The notes: generated from the sequence alone by a model not told the origin. A stretch of DNA of 38,173 nt from DASQEH01 sp038239485 (GCA_038239485.1 JBBSET010000038.1:1-38173), one strand, 5' to 3'; counted from the stretch's first letter, positions 15,770-24,011 are shown. A program made the numbers and translations.

Positions 15770-15850
15770 GCAAGCGACTCTCGCACATCCTGGGACACAT
15801 CTGCAGGTGCGCTCGGCCATTGCGCTCGTCGGACTGACGGGCTGGCTCTC

Positions 15851-16420
15851 TCAGCCCGTGGTGAGATGCTCGTCAGCCCGCCCGCGGGTCCGGTTCGCGA
15901 CGAACCAGGCCGCCTCGTGTTCGAGCCACGTGAGCCACGCAGCTCGCATCTGCTCGCCGTCGCGTTCGACCCCGCGGGCCAGGCGGACGTCGCGCGCGGC
16001 CTCCACCCAGACCAGCACGCTCGTACTCTCCGCGAACGCCAGCGAGCCTGACCCGCATCCCTCCAGCACGAGGACGTCGGGAGGCGCCAGGTCGTGCCAC
16101 TCCGCGAAGCCCTCTGCCACCCAGTCGTAGCGCTGCCATCTGGCTGCAACGCCGTGCGACAGCGGGACCAGGACCTGGGCCAGGACGCGTGTCACCAGCC
16201 CCGGCGTCATTCCCGTCCAGCCCTCGTACATGTCGTCCATATGCAGGGTGGCGGCACGGTGGCCGGCCGAGCACGCGGCTGCCTCGACCGAACGTGCGAG
16301 TGTGGTCTTCCCCGAGCCGGCGGGTCCGTCGATGCTCACCAGGTGCGTCGAACCCAGGAGAGGCGGCCCGGCGGCCAGCCGTTCGAGCACTGACGTCTCG
16401 ATGCTCACCATCTCCGCCAT
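15851..16420 (-). CDS. P-loop kinase-like protein (uridine/nucleoside kinase family)
   Basis: A 189-residue cytoplasmic P-loop NTPase. The Walker A motif is SIDGPAGSGKTTLARSVEAA, followed by TLHMDDMYEGWTGM, which matches the substrate-binding DD-Y region of uridine kinase-like proteins. LVLEGCGSGSLAF looks like Walker B. The C terminus RGVERDGEQMRAAWLTWLEH resembles the LID and base-recognition end. The actual phosphate acceptor is not determined. ATG at 16420 is chosen; GTG 16465 and ATG 16411 are in frame and none has a good SD. It is divergent from infC, whose promoter lies nearby. Confidence 0.78.
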   Translation of the reverse strand: MAEMVSIETSVLERLAAGPPLLGSTHLVSIDGPAGSGKTTLARSVEAAACSAGHRAATLHMDDMYEGWTGMTPGLVTRVLAQVLVPLSHGVAARWQRYDWVAEGFAEWHDLAPPDVLVLEGCGSGSLAFAESTSVLVWVEAARDVRLARGVERDGEQMRAAWLTWLEHEAAWFVANRTRGRADEHLTTG

Positions 16421-16444
16421 GCTGGCACGCGGGCACCGCAGGAT

Positions 16445-16474
16445 GTGACGTGGGCAGCGGGTCACTGGTAGCGT
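16445..16474 (+). promoter_or_regulatory. Candidate promoter of the infC-rpmI-rplT operon
   Basis: GTGACG (16445-16450) and TAGCGT (16469-16474) with 18-base spacing resemble -35 and -10 boxes. A start near 16481 gives a leader of about 285 bases before infC. The leader contains the 10-bp inverted repeat CAGCCTGAGC/GCTCAGGCTG (16509-16530), a small ORF and a terminator-like hairpin. Confidence 0.42.
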
Positions 16475-16542
16475 GGACCCTGACCAATCTGTCCGATCTG
16501 CGCACCAGCAGCCTGAGCAAGCTCAGGCTGAGGGGTCAAGGA

Positions 16543-16692
16543 ATGCGTCTTCGCGAGGAGGCGTTGGACAGGGCACAAGCGGAGACCACCTCCCACCCGC
16601 ATCGACACGAGTCGTCGGGTCAGGTCGCGAGACGCCTCGGTGTCTTGCCGTGCCCCGAATATCCGGAGCATGCTGGTGGCTTTCGTGCGTGA
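16543..16692 (+). other. Possible 49-residue leader ORF upstream of infC
   Basis: ATG 16543 has AGGGG (16531-16535) 7 bases upstream and reads MRLREEALDRAQAE to TGA 16690-16692. The stop falls in the loop of the hairpin at 16678-16705. No similarity to known proteins is recognised. If translated, a ribosome reaching the stop would cover the hairpin. Confidence 0.3.
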
Positions 16693-16710
16693 CGGCACGA
16701 AGGCCATTTT
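16678..16710 (+). terminator. Terminator-like attenuator hairpin in the infC leader
   Basis: GGCTTTCGTGC (16678-16688) pairs with GCACGAAGGCC (16695-16705) over 11 bp with one G-T wobble and a GTGACG loop. It is followed by ATTTTCT, a short T-run unusual in this GC-rich sequence. It sits 57 bases before the infC SD, so it most likely attenuates rather than ends the upstream gene, which is on the other strand. Confidence 0.6.
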
Positions 16711-16766
16711 CTGTATCCGGTGGTCCTCGCGGCGACACCCCACAGCTCGACAACACAGGAGGACCC

Positions 16767-17444
16767 ATCAGCACAGAACTACGCGTCAACGACCGTATCC
16801 GCGTTCCCGAGGTTCGACTCGTCGGCCCCAACGGAGAACAGGTCGGCATCGTCCGGATCGACGACGCACTGCGGTTGGCTCAAGAGTCAGACCTCGACCT
16901 GGTCGAGGTGGCGCCGACGGCCCGCCCGCCGGTCTGCAAGCTCATGGACTACGGCAAGTTCAAGTATGAGAACGCCCAGAAGGCCCGCGAGACCAGACGC
17001 AACCAGACCAACACGGTCATCAAGGAGATGAAGCTCCGGCCGAAGATCGACGCGCACGACTACGAGACCAAGAAGGGTCACGTCGTCCGCTTCCTCAAGG
17101 CCGGTGACAAGGTCAAGATCACGATCATGTTCCGAGGCAGGGAGCAGCACCGCCCCGAGCTCGGGTTCCGGCTGCTGCAGCGGTTGGCGGGCGATGTCGA
17201 GGAGCTCGGCTTCGTCGAGTCCTCGCCGAAGCAGGACGGCCGCAACATGATCATGGTGCTCGGCCCGCACAGGAAGAAGTCCGAGGCGAAGGCTGAGGTA
17301 CGAGCCGAGCGTGACCGTAAGGCGGCCGAGCGAGACGCGGACCGCGCCCTCGAGCACGCCGAGCGCACCGAGCGGTCGACGGCGGCCAAGGATGAGCCGA
17401 AGAGGGAGCGCCGCCGCTCCGAGAACCTCGACCCCGACATGTGA
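16767..17444 (+). CDS. infC: Translation initiation factor IF-3 (ATC start)
   Basis: Binds the 30S subunit, keeps it free of 50S and checks the start codon. It has 225 residues. The N-domain begins ISTELRVNDRIRVPEVRLVG; the linker and C-domain include PPVCKLMDYGKFKYE, IKEMKLRPKIDAHDYETKKG and GDKVKITIMFRGREQ. A charged tail of about 55 residues follows the C-domain and is typical of actinobacteria. Conserved sequence and a perfect AGGAGG (16757-16762, 4-base spacing) place the start at ATC 16767. IF3 genes commonly use such rare starts for autoregulation. Automated calls may extend to GTG 16689, which would include the attenuator loop. Confidence 0.93.
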   Translation: MSTELRVNDRIRVPEVRLVGPNGEQVGIVRIDDALRLAQESDLDLVEVAPTARPPVCKLMDYGKFKYENAQKARETRRNQTNTVIKEMKLRPKIDAHDYETKKGHVVRFLKAGDKVKITIMFRGREQHRPELGFRLLQRLAGDVEELGFVESSPKQDGRNMIMVLGPHRKKSEAKAEVRAERDRKAAERDADRALEHAERTERSTAAKDEPKRERRRSENLDPDM

Positions 17445-17505
17445 TCCACCCCAAGAGCCGCGCCCACCCGCCGGGTGAGCGCACGAACAGACGGAGAGCG
17501 GCACC

Positions 17506-17700
17506 ATGCCGAAGATGAAGAGCCACTCAGGCACGAAGAAGCGCGTGAAGATCACGGGCTCGGGCAAGATCCTTCGCCAGAAGGCTGGTCGGCGTCACTA
17601 CCTCGAGGGCAAGCCCTCGAACGTGACCCGCCGGATGGCCGGCACCGTCGAGGTGTCCCCGCCGGATGCCAAGAAGATCAAGAGGCTCCTCGGTATCTAA
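17506..17700 (+). CDS. rpmI: 50S ribosomal protein L35
   Basis: A structural protein of the large ribosomal subunit, 64 residues. It begins MPKMKSHSGTKKRVKITGSG and ends KKIKRLLGI, the standard family form. GGAGAG lies upstream of the ATG. The 61-base gap after infC contains a small hairpin (CACCC/GGGTG inside GCGC/GCGC, about 17460-17482), which may be processing or regulatory structure. infC-rpmI-rplT is one of the most conserved bacterial gene strings. Confidence 0.97.
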   Translation: MPKMKSHSGTKKRVKITGSGKILRQKAGRRHYLEGKPSNVTRRMAGTVEVSPPDAKKIKRLLGI

Positions 17701-17751
17701 TCGTCCGCGGCGCAGAGCCGGGCACCCACCAGTTTTCTCAAGGAGTAAGAA

Positions 17752-18168
17752 GTGGCACGCGTCAAGAGGGCGGTCAACGCCCACAAGAAGCGCCGAGAAG
17801 TTCTCGAGCGCGCTGCCGGATACCGCGGTCAGCGCTCTCGGTTGTACCGCAAGGCGAAGGAGCAGGTCCAGCACTCGCTCGTCTACAGCTACCGCGACCG
17901 TCGCGCCAAGAAGGGCGAGTTCCGCAAGCTCTGGATCCAGCGCATCAACGCGGCTGTGCGATCGCAGGGGATGACCTACAACCGGTTCATCCAGGGCCTG
18001 CACGCGTCCGGTGTCGAGGTCGACCGCAGGATCCTCGCCGACCTCGCTGTCAACGACCCCGCTGCGTTCGCCCAGCTGGTGGACATCGCCAAGGCGCATC
18101 TTCCTGTCGTGGGACAGCCCGCCGACGGCCTGGCTGCTGCGGCACAGCAGGAGACGGCCAGCGCCTGA
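17752..18168 (+). CDS. rplT: 50S ribosomal protein L20
   Basis: Binds 23S rRNA early in 50S assembly and in some bacteria represses its own operon. It has 138 residues: MARVKRAVNAHKKRREVLE at the N terminus, then GYRGQRSRLYRKAKEQV, and FRKLWIQRINAAVR. The tail after about residue 118 is alanine-rich (VGQPADGLAAAAQQETASA), a little longer than the usual about 118 residues. GTG 17752 has AAGGAG at 17740-17745. Whether it autoregulates through the infC leader here is not known. Confidence 0.97.
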   Translation: MARVKRAVNAHKKRREVLERAAGYRGQRSRLYRKAKEQVQHSLVYSYRDRRAKKGEFRKLWIQRINAAVRSQGMTYNRFIQGLHASGVEVDRRILADLAVNDPAAFAQLVDIAKAHLPVVGQPADGLAAAAQQETASA

Positions 18169-18217
18169 GCCGGCCCGACATCCTCCCGGACAGCTGACCA
18201 CGGTGACCGCGACGGCG

Positions 18218-19045
18218 ATGACCGTTCGGTCCGTGCGCGTCAAGGCGGCCCGCCGGCTCACCCGGCGGGCCGAGCGCATGTCCGGGGGCCTCTTCCTCGC
18301 CGAAGGCCCGCAGGCCGTGCGTGAGGCCCTCGGCGTGGAAGGCTGCGTGGTCGAGGTCTTCGCGACCGAGGAGGCCGGTGACCGGCACGGCGATCTGCTC
18401 CGGTCCGCCGCGGCAGTCGGCGTCGACTGGCACCTCGCCGACGAGGCGGCCGTCGCGAGCCTGGCCGACACCCGGTCCCCGCAAGGGCTCGTCGCGGTGT
18501 GCCACGTCGTCGACGTCAGGCTCGACGGTCTCGACTGGTCCCGCGTCGCCTTGGTCGCAGTGTGTGCGAACGTCCGCGACCCGGGCAACGCCGGTACCGT
18601 CGTCCGGTGTGCGGATGCCGCGGGTGCCGATGCCGTGGTACTGGCCGGTAACTCTGTCGACGCCTACAACGGCAAGGCGGTCCGGGCCAGTGCAGGTTCG
18701 CTCTTCCACCTGCCTGTGGTGGTCGAGCCGTCCGTTGAGGAGACGCTGGCGAGCCTCAAGGGCCACGGGCTGGTCGTCCTGGCCGCCGACGGAGCCGGGA
18801 CCACCTCGCTCGACGACCTACCGGCGGAGCTGCTCTGCTCGCGGACGGCGTGGCTCTTCGGCAACGAGGCGTGGGGACTGCCCGCCGATATCGCCGCCGC
18901 GGCCGACCAGGTGGTGCGGGTACCGATCTACGGGCGGGCCGAGAGCCTCAACCTCGCCACCGCTGCAGCGATCTGCCTCTACCGCTCGGCTCGAGAGCAG
19001 CGGCGCCGCGCTCGCGATGAGGCTGTCACCCGGCCCGAGGGCTAG
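18218..19045 (+). CDS. TrmH/SpoU-family rRNA 2'-O-methyltransferase
   Basis: A SPOUT-class SAM methyltransferase, 275 residues. The N-terminal substrate-binding domain contains RMSGGLFLAEGPQAVREAL. The knotted catalytic domain shows the three SpoU motifs: CANVRDPGNAGTVVRCADA, AWLFGNEAWGLP and VPIYGRAESLNLATAAAI. The target is probably a 23S rRNA ribose. ATG 18218 is chosen; GTG 18203 is in frame and equally lacks a good SD. rplT followed by this methyltransferase, a sensor kinase and pheST is an order I also recall from Streptomyces. Confidence 0.9.
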   Translation: MTVRSVRVKAARRLTRRAERMSGGLFLAEGPQAVREALGVEGCVVEVFATEEAGDRHGDLLRSAAAVGVDWHLADEAAVASLADTRSPQGLVAVCHVVDVRLDGLDWSRVALVAVCANVRDPGNAGTVVRCADAAGADAVVLAGNSVDAYNGKAVRASAGSLFHLPVVVEPSVEETLASLKGHGLVVLAADGAGTTSLDDLPAELLCSRTAWLFGNEAWGLPADIAAAADQVVRVPIYGRAESLNLATAAAICLYRSAREQRRRARDEAVTRPEG

Positions 19046-19074
19046 CCTCGACTCGTGACCTGCGGGGAGGTGCA

Positions 19075-20115
19075 GTGACCGAAGCCGACGCGCACGTCCT
19101 GGACGTGCTTCCCGACGGCATCGTCATCGCCGACGCCGGCGGCATCGTCACGCATGCCAACGCCGAGGCGCTCAGGCTGCTCGAGGTCGACCGGCCGGAC
19201 ATCCCTGGTGCGTCCCTGCGCGACGTGATGACCTTGCAGGACCTCGACGGGCGCGAATGGCATGACTGTATCGCCCCGTACGACGGGATGTCGGGACGGC
19301 GGATCCTCCTCGAGAGCTCCTGGCGTACGTCGTCGGGGCGTGAGGTGCTCGTGACGGGGCGCCTGCACCGCGACCTGCCGGGTGGGAAGGTGCAGCAGGT
19401 GGGGCTGGCGATCCGCGACGCGAGGTCGAGGCAGGTCGTCGACCGCGAGCGGTCGGACCTGGTGGCGACGGTGGCGCATGAGCTGCGTTCGCCGCTGACC
19501 GGCGTCAAGGGATTCACCTCGACACTCCTGTCCAAATGGGAGCGCTTCACGGAGTCGCAGAAGCTGCTCATGCTGCGCACCGTCGACGCGGATGCGGACC
19601 GGCTGACCCGGCTCATCGCCGAGCTGCTCGACGTCGCCCGGATCGACTCGGGCCGCTTGACGATCCGCAAGGAGCCGGTCGACCTCGCGGCGGCCGTCAC
19701 CCGACAGGTCGAGCCGTTGTCGGCGGCGAACGGCCGGGCGATCTTGCTCCATGTCGTGTCGCGGCCCCGCATCTGGGTCGACAAGGACAAGCTCGCACAG
19801 GTCACCGCCAACTTGATCGAGAACGCCGTCAAGCATGGCGACGGCGACATCTGGATCACCATCGCAGACACTCCCGATGGCGGCGCCGAGATGATCGTCG
19901 ACGACGCCGGCGTCGGGATCACCGAGTCGATCAGGTCGCGGGTGTTCACGAAGTTCTGGAAGAACGGACATGCCGGCGGCTCGGGCCTCGGCCTGTACAT
20001 CGTGTGCGGGCTGGTCCAGGCCCATGACGGTGAGGTTCATGTCGAGTCGTCCCCGGCGGGGGGTGCCCGGATGCGTGTCGTGCTCCCGGAGGGCCGGCCG
20101 GCCTCGCTCAGCTGA
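19075..20115 (+). CDS. Soluble PAS-domain sensor histidine kinase (orphan)
   Basis: A 346-residue kinase without transmembrane segments. A PAS domain (about 8-120) begins HVLDVLPDGIVIADAGGIV. The dimerisation and phosphoacceptor H-box is VATVAHELRSPLTGVKGF (about 143-160). The ATPase domain carries the N-box NLIENAVKHG, G1 DDAGVGI, F-box VFTKFW and G2 GSGLGLYIV. No response regulator gene is adjacent. GTG 19075 has a strong SD, GGGGAGG at 19064-19070. Its fixed place between an rRNA methyltransferase and pheS suggests a role near translation or amino-acid status, but the signal and partner are unknown. Confidence 0.92.
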   Translation: MTEADAHVLDVLPDGIVIADAGGIVTHANAEALRLLEVDRPDIPGASLRDVMTLQDLDGREWHDCIAPYDGMSGRRILLESSWRTSSGREVLVTGRLHRDLPGGKVQQVGLAIRDARSRQVVDRERSDLVATVAHELRSPLTGVKGFTSTLLSKWERFTESQKLLMLRTVDADADRLTRLIAELLDVARIDSGRLTIRKEPVDLAAAVTRQVEPLSAANGRAILLHVVSRPRIWVDKDKLAQVTANLIENAVKHGDGDIWITIADTPDGGAEMIVDDAGVGITESIRSRVFTKFWKNGHAGGSGLGLYIVCGLVQAHDGEVHVESSPAGGARMRVVLPEGRPASLS

Positions 20116-20173
20116 GCCCGCCCCGGCCGCGCACCGAAATGAAACGGGTTCGCCCGACGGTCCGATGAGTTCC

Positions 20174-20179
20174 TACACT
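20174..20179 (+). promoter_or_regulatory. Candidate -10 element of pheST
   Basis: TACACT fits the TAnnnT -10 pattern; a TTCGCC (20149-20154) upstream is a poor -35. The following leader holds CGTCCG, GTCCG and CGGACG segments that can pair in two alternative ways. No T-box features were seen. Confidence 0.35.
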
Positions 20180-20231
20180 CGTCCGGAGTGTCCGTCGTGG
20201 GCGGACGCATCAGGAGGAGCTCATCTCGCAC

Positions 20232-21335
20232 ATGTCTGGCCCGAACAGCAACTACGACCCGGTGGAGGTAACCCCGTTGCACGCGGACTCGGTGGCCGTC
20301 ATGCGCGACGAGGCGATCGCCGCGATCGAGCAGGCCGCCGATGTCGACGCTCTCAAGCTCGCGCGACTGGCGCATGCGGGCGACCGTTCCCCGCTGAGCC
20401 TGGCGAACCGGGAGATCGGGGCGCTGCCGCCGCAGGCGCGCAAAGAGGCCGGGATGCGGATCGGGCAGGCGCGCGGTGCCGTCAACGAGGCGCTGCGACG
20501 TCGAACCGCCGCGCTCGAGACCGAGCTGGAGGAGCGGATGCTCGCGGAGGAGGCCGTCGACGTCACGTTGCCGTACGACCGCCGGCCGCAGGGCGCGCGG
20601 CATCCCCTCACGACCATCCAGGACCGCATCGACGACGTCTTCGTGGCGATGGGCTGGGAGGTGGCTGAGGGTCCTGAGGTGGAGGCGGAGTGGCTCAACT
20701 TCGACGCCCTCAATCTCGGGCCCGACCATCCCGCGCGGAGCATGCAGGACACCATGTTCCTCGAGCCGCTCGACGCGGGCGTCGTGCTGCGCACGCACAC
20801 CTCGCCGGTGCAGGCCCGCACCATGCTGACCCGGAAGCCGCCGATCTACGTCGTCTGCCCAGGCCGGACCTACCGCACCGACGAGCTGGACGCCACCCAT
20901 ACTCCGGTCTTCCATCAGGTCGAGGGGCTCGCGGTCGACAGGGGCTTGACCATGGCCCACCTGAAGGGGACGCTGGACCACTTCGCCGCGGCGATGTTCG
21001 GCGACGGCATCTCGACGCGGTTCCGGCCGTCGTACTTCCCCTTCACCGAGCCGTCGGTCGAGGTCGACCTGATCTGCTTCGTCTGCCGCGGTATCTCGCC
21101 CGATGTCGACGACTGCCGAACCTGCGGCGGCGAGGGCTGGATCGAGTGGGGTGGCTGCGGGGTCGTCAACCCGCGGGTCCTGGTGGCGTGCGGGATCGAC
21201 CCCGACGTCTACTCGGGTTTCGCCTTCGGCATGGGTGTCGAGCGCACGCTGATGTTCCGCCACGGCGTCAAGGACATGCGCGACATGATCGAGGGCGACG
21301 TCCGGTTCGCACTTGCCTTCGGAATGGAGCTGTGA
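20232..21335 (+). CDS. pheS: Phenylalanyl-tRNA synthetase alpha subunit
   Basis: Catalytic subunit of the alpha2beta2 class II synthetase charging tRNAPhe. It has 367 residues with an N-terminal coiled-coil tRNA-binding arm (about 20-110) and the class II core: RHPLTTIQDRIDDVF, GPEVEAEWLNFDALNLGPDH (motif 1 area), RTHTSPVQAR, FHQVEGLAVD (motif 2), and GFAFGMGVERTLMFRHG (motif 3). It contains a CxxC-CxxC zinc ribbon (CFVC, CRTC) seen in actinobacterial enzymes. ATG 20232 is 14 bases from AGGAGG (20212-20217), longer than usual; an in-frame ATC at 20223 has ideal spacing. The stop overlaps pheT (TGATG). Confidence 0.95.
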   Translation: MSGPNSNYDPVEVTPLHADSVAVMRDEAIAAIEQAADVDALKLARLAHAGDRSPLSLANREIGALPPQARKEAGMRIGQARGAVNEALRRRTAALETELEERMLAEEAVDVTLPYDRRPQGARHPLTTIQDRIDDVFVAMGWEVAEGPEVEAEWLNFDALNLGPDHPARSMQDTMFLEPLDAGVVLRTHTSPVQARTMLTRKPPIYVVCPGRTYRTDELDATHTPVFHQVEGLAVDRGLTMAHLKGTLDHFAAAMFGDGISTRFRPSYFPFTEPSVEVDLICFVCRGISPDVDDCRTCGGEGWIEWGGCGVVNPRVLVACGIDPDVYSGFAFGMGVERTLMFRHGVKDMRDMIEGDVRFALAFGMEL

Positions 21336-23812
21336 TGCGCGTCCCCGTCTCGTGGCTGCGGGACTATGTCGACCTGCCCGCCGACATCTCCGTCAAGGAG
21401 CTCGCCGACAGGCTGACGATGCTGGGGCTCAAGCTCGAGGCCCTGCACGAGGCGGGTGCCGACGTCACCGGTCCGCTCGTGGTCGGGCGGGTGCTCGGCG
21501 CCGAGCCGGAGCAGCACTCCAACGGCAAGACGATCAACTGGTGCCAGGTCGAGGTGGGTGAGGACCAGCCGCGCGGGATCGTCTGCGGTGCCAGCAACTT
21601 CGCGGCCGGCGACCTCGTGGTCGTCGCGATGCCGGGCGCCGTTCTGCCCGGCGGCTTCCAGATCTCGGCGCGCCGGACATACGGTCATGTGTCGGACGGG
21701 ATGATCTGCTCCGCGAAGGAGCTCGGCCTCGGCGAGGACCACAGCGGGATCCTGGTGCTCGGCGCCGACGAGGCCGACCCGGGCGCAGACGCCGCCGACG
21801 TGCTGCACCTGCGCGACGACGTCATCGAGTTCGAGATCAACCCGGACCGCGCCTACGCCTTGTCGGTGCGCGGTGTCGCGCGAGAGGCGGCGTCGGCGTA
21901 CGGACTGCCCTTCGAGGACCCTGCCCTGACGCTGCCCGCCGCTGTGACAGGCGACGGATACCCCGTCCGTATCGACGACGAGGACGGGTGCGACGCCTTC
22001 GTGGCGCTCTCGGTCTGCGGCTTCGACGCAACTCGCCCGTCGCCGCGCTGGCTGGCCAGACGGGTCCAGCTGGCGGGCATGCGTCCCATCTCTTTGTCTG
22101 TCGACGTCACCAACTACGTCATGCTCGAGCTCGGCCAGCCCATCCACGGGTACGACCTGGCGAACCTGCGGGGTCCGATCGTGGTCCGCCGCGCCCTCGC
22201 CGGGGAGAAGCTCACCAGCCTCGACGGCGTTCGACGAGAGCTCGACCCCGGTGACCTGGTCATCACCGACGACTCGGGCCCGATCGGGCTCGCCGGAGTG
22301 ATGGGCGGTGAGTCGACCGAGCTGAGCGCGAACACGACCGACGTGCTGATCGAGGCGGCCCACTTCGACCCCGTCATGATCGCCCGGACCGCCCGGCGTC
22401 ACAAGCTGCCGAGCGAGGCATCCAAGCGGTTCGAGCGCGGGATCGACGCGACCATCGGAGCCGTGGCGGCGCAGCGGGTCGCCCGGCTGCTGGTCGATTT
22501 CGGTGGCGGTGAGATTGCGACGACGGCCACCGTCGCGGGCGCTGCGGCGTCCCGGGCCGCCATCTCGATCAGCGCGGACCTGCCGGCAGAGGTCTCGGGC
22601 GTGCACATCACCCCTACCGTCGCCCTGGAGGCGCTGAAGGCGGTCGGCTGCCGGGCCGTCCTCGGGGCCGGCCGGATCGAGGCCGTGCCGCCGGCCTGGC
22701 GTCCGGACCTGACCGACCCCTACGACCTGGTGGAGGAGGTGGTGCGCATCGTCGGGTACGACAAGGTGCCGAGCGTGCTGCCGGTCGCCCCCGCGGGTAG
22801 AGGGCTCACCACCCGGCAGCGGCTGCGCCGACGGATCGGCATCGCGCTCGCGTCGGCCGGCTACGTCGAGGCGCTGACGTACCCCTTCATCGGCGACGGC
22901 GACCTCGACGCACTGCACACGGCTGGCGACGACAGGCGCCGGACCACGATGCGGATCGCGAACCCACTGTCGGACGAGGAGCCGTTGCTGCGCACGACGA
23001 TGCTGCCCGGCCTGCTGCGGGCGCTCGCCCGCAACGTCGGACGGTCCCAGGCCGACATCGGCCTCTTCGAGATGGGCAGCGTGTTCCTGCCGACGCTGGG
23101 GGACCGCCCGAAGGCGCCCCGACTGGGGGTCGACCGGGCGCCCACCTTGGACGAATTGAAGGCACTGGCCGCAGCGCTGCCCGACCAGCCGCTGTATCTG
23201 GGCGTCGTCCTCTCCGGGCGGCGTGGCCAGTCCGGGTGGTGGGGGGGTGCCGCCCCCGCGTCCTGGGCCGACGCGGTCGAACTGTGCCGCGTCGTCGCGC
23301 GTTCCGTGGGTGTCGAGCTCGACATCCTGACCGACCGGTACGCACCCTGGCATCCAGGTCGCTGCGCGCAGCTGCTGATCGGCCCCACCCTGGTCGGTCA
23401 TGCGGGTGAGCTGCACCCGAAGGTGTGCAAGGAGTACGGCGTGCCGCCGCGCACCTCGGCCGTCGAGCTCGACCTCGACCTGCTCATGCACCATGCCACG
23501 CAGAACGTCCAGAGCCCGGTCTTCTCGACATTCCCCGTCGCCAAGGAGGACGTGGCCCTGGTCGTCGACGAGTCCGTCGCGGCAGCCGACGTCCTGAATG
23601 CGCTGCGGGCCGGCGCCGGCCCCGACCTCGAGTCGGCCCGGCTGTTCGACGTGTATGTCGGCGAGCAGGTGGGCGCCGGGAAGAAGTCCCTGGCGTACGC
23701 GCTACGGTTCCGGGCGCCCGACCGGACCTTGACCGAGGCAGAGGTCCGGGCTGCCGTGGACGCGGCGGTCGCCACGGCCGGTCAGCGTGTGGGAGCGGTC
23801 CAGCGCACCTGA
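21335..23812 (+). CDS. pheT: Phenylalanyl-tRNA synthetase beta subunit
   Basis: The 825-residue structural and editing subunit of PheRS. Domains in order are: N-terminal MRVPVSWLRDYVDLP; EMAP-like tRNA-binding domain (about 42-150, CGASNFAAGDLVVVAMPGAV); B3/B4 editing domain (SVDVTNYVMLELGQPIHGYD); B5 domain (PTVALEALKAVGCRA, WRPDLTDPYDLVEEVVRI); catalytic-like core (PLSDEEPLLRTTMLPGLLRAL); and the C-terminal anticodon-binding FDX-ACB domain (STFPVAKEDVALVVDESV). ATG 21335 overlaps the pheS stop, and GGAG (21326-21329) precedes it. Normal length; no lesion seen. Confidence 0.96.
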   Translation: MRVPVSWLRDYVDLPADISVKELADRLTMLGLKLEALHEAGADVTGPLVVGRVLGAEPEQHSNGKTINWCQVEVGEDQPRGIVCGASNFAAGDLVVVAMPGAVLPGGFQISARRTYGHVSDGMICSAKELGLGEDHSGILVLGADEADPGADAADVLHLRDDVIEFEINPDRAYALSVRGVAREAASAYGLPFEDPALTLPAAVTGDGYPVRIDDEDGCDAFVALSVCGFDATRPSPRWLARRVQLAGMRPISLSVDVTNYVMLELGQPIHGYDLANLRGPIVVRRALAGEKLTSLDGVRRELDPGDLVITDDSGPIGLAGVMGGESTELSANTTDVLIEAAHFDPVMIARTARRHKLPSEASKRFERGIDATIGAVAAQRVARLLVDFGGGEIATTATVAGAAASRAAISISADLPAEVSGVHITPTVALEALKAVGCRAVLGAGRIEAVPPAWRPDLTDPYDLVEEVVRIVGYDKVPSVLPVAPAGRGLTTRQRLRRRIGIALASAGYVEALTYPFIGDGDLDALHTAGDDRRRTTMRIANPLSDEEPLLRTTMLPGLLRALARNVGRSQADIGLFEMGSVFLPTLGDRPKAPRLGVDRAPTLDELKALAAALPDQPLYLGVVLSGRRGQSGWWGGAAPASWADAVELCRVVARSVGVELDILTDRYAPWHPGRCAQLLIGPTLVGHAGELHPKVCKEYGVPPRTSAVELDLDLLMHHATQNVQSPVFSTFPVAKEDVALVVDESVAAADVLNALRAGAGPDLESARLFDVYVGEQVGAGKKSLAYALRFRAPDRTLTEAEVRAAVDAAVATAGQRVGAVQRT

Positions 23813-23937
23813 CGTATCGGCAGGTGAAGGCCGCCCTGAACGATCCGAGCCTGGCGGGTCGCGGGCCCCATCGCCGGGCGCGGGCAAACCGGGGCAGCCG
23901 GGGAGGGGTGGGGGTGAGCTGCGGACTGGTGCCGTCG

Positions 23938-23954
23938 GATGCACGTGGTGCATC
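23938..23954 (+). promoter_or_regulatory. 17-bp palindrome upstream of argC
   Basis: GATGCAC and GTGCATC flank a GTG centre, a perfect 7-bp inverted repeat. The 235-base pheT-argC gap holds no gene. The TGCAT core recurs at the argC promoter (24013-24017 and 24045-24049), so this may be an upstream ArgR site; that is inference from shared core bases only. Confidence 0.4.
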
Positions 23955-24011
23955 TCACCGCACATCGACTCGCCATCGATCCCTTCCTCGGCGTGGCGGC
24001 GACCCGTCAGG

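Noticed and set aside
20115..20231. A T-box riboswitch before pheS
   Set aside because: No T-box consensus, specifier loop or terminator was found in the 116-base leader.
21209..23494. A 761-codon open frame on the minus strand opposite pheS-pheT
   Set aside because: It runs across two clearly functional genes and shows no recognised motif; antisense shadow.
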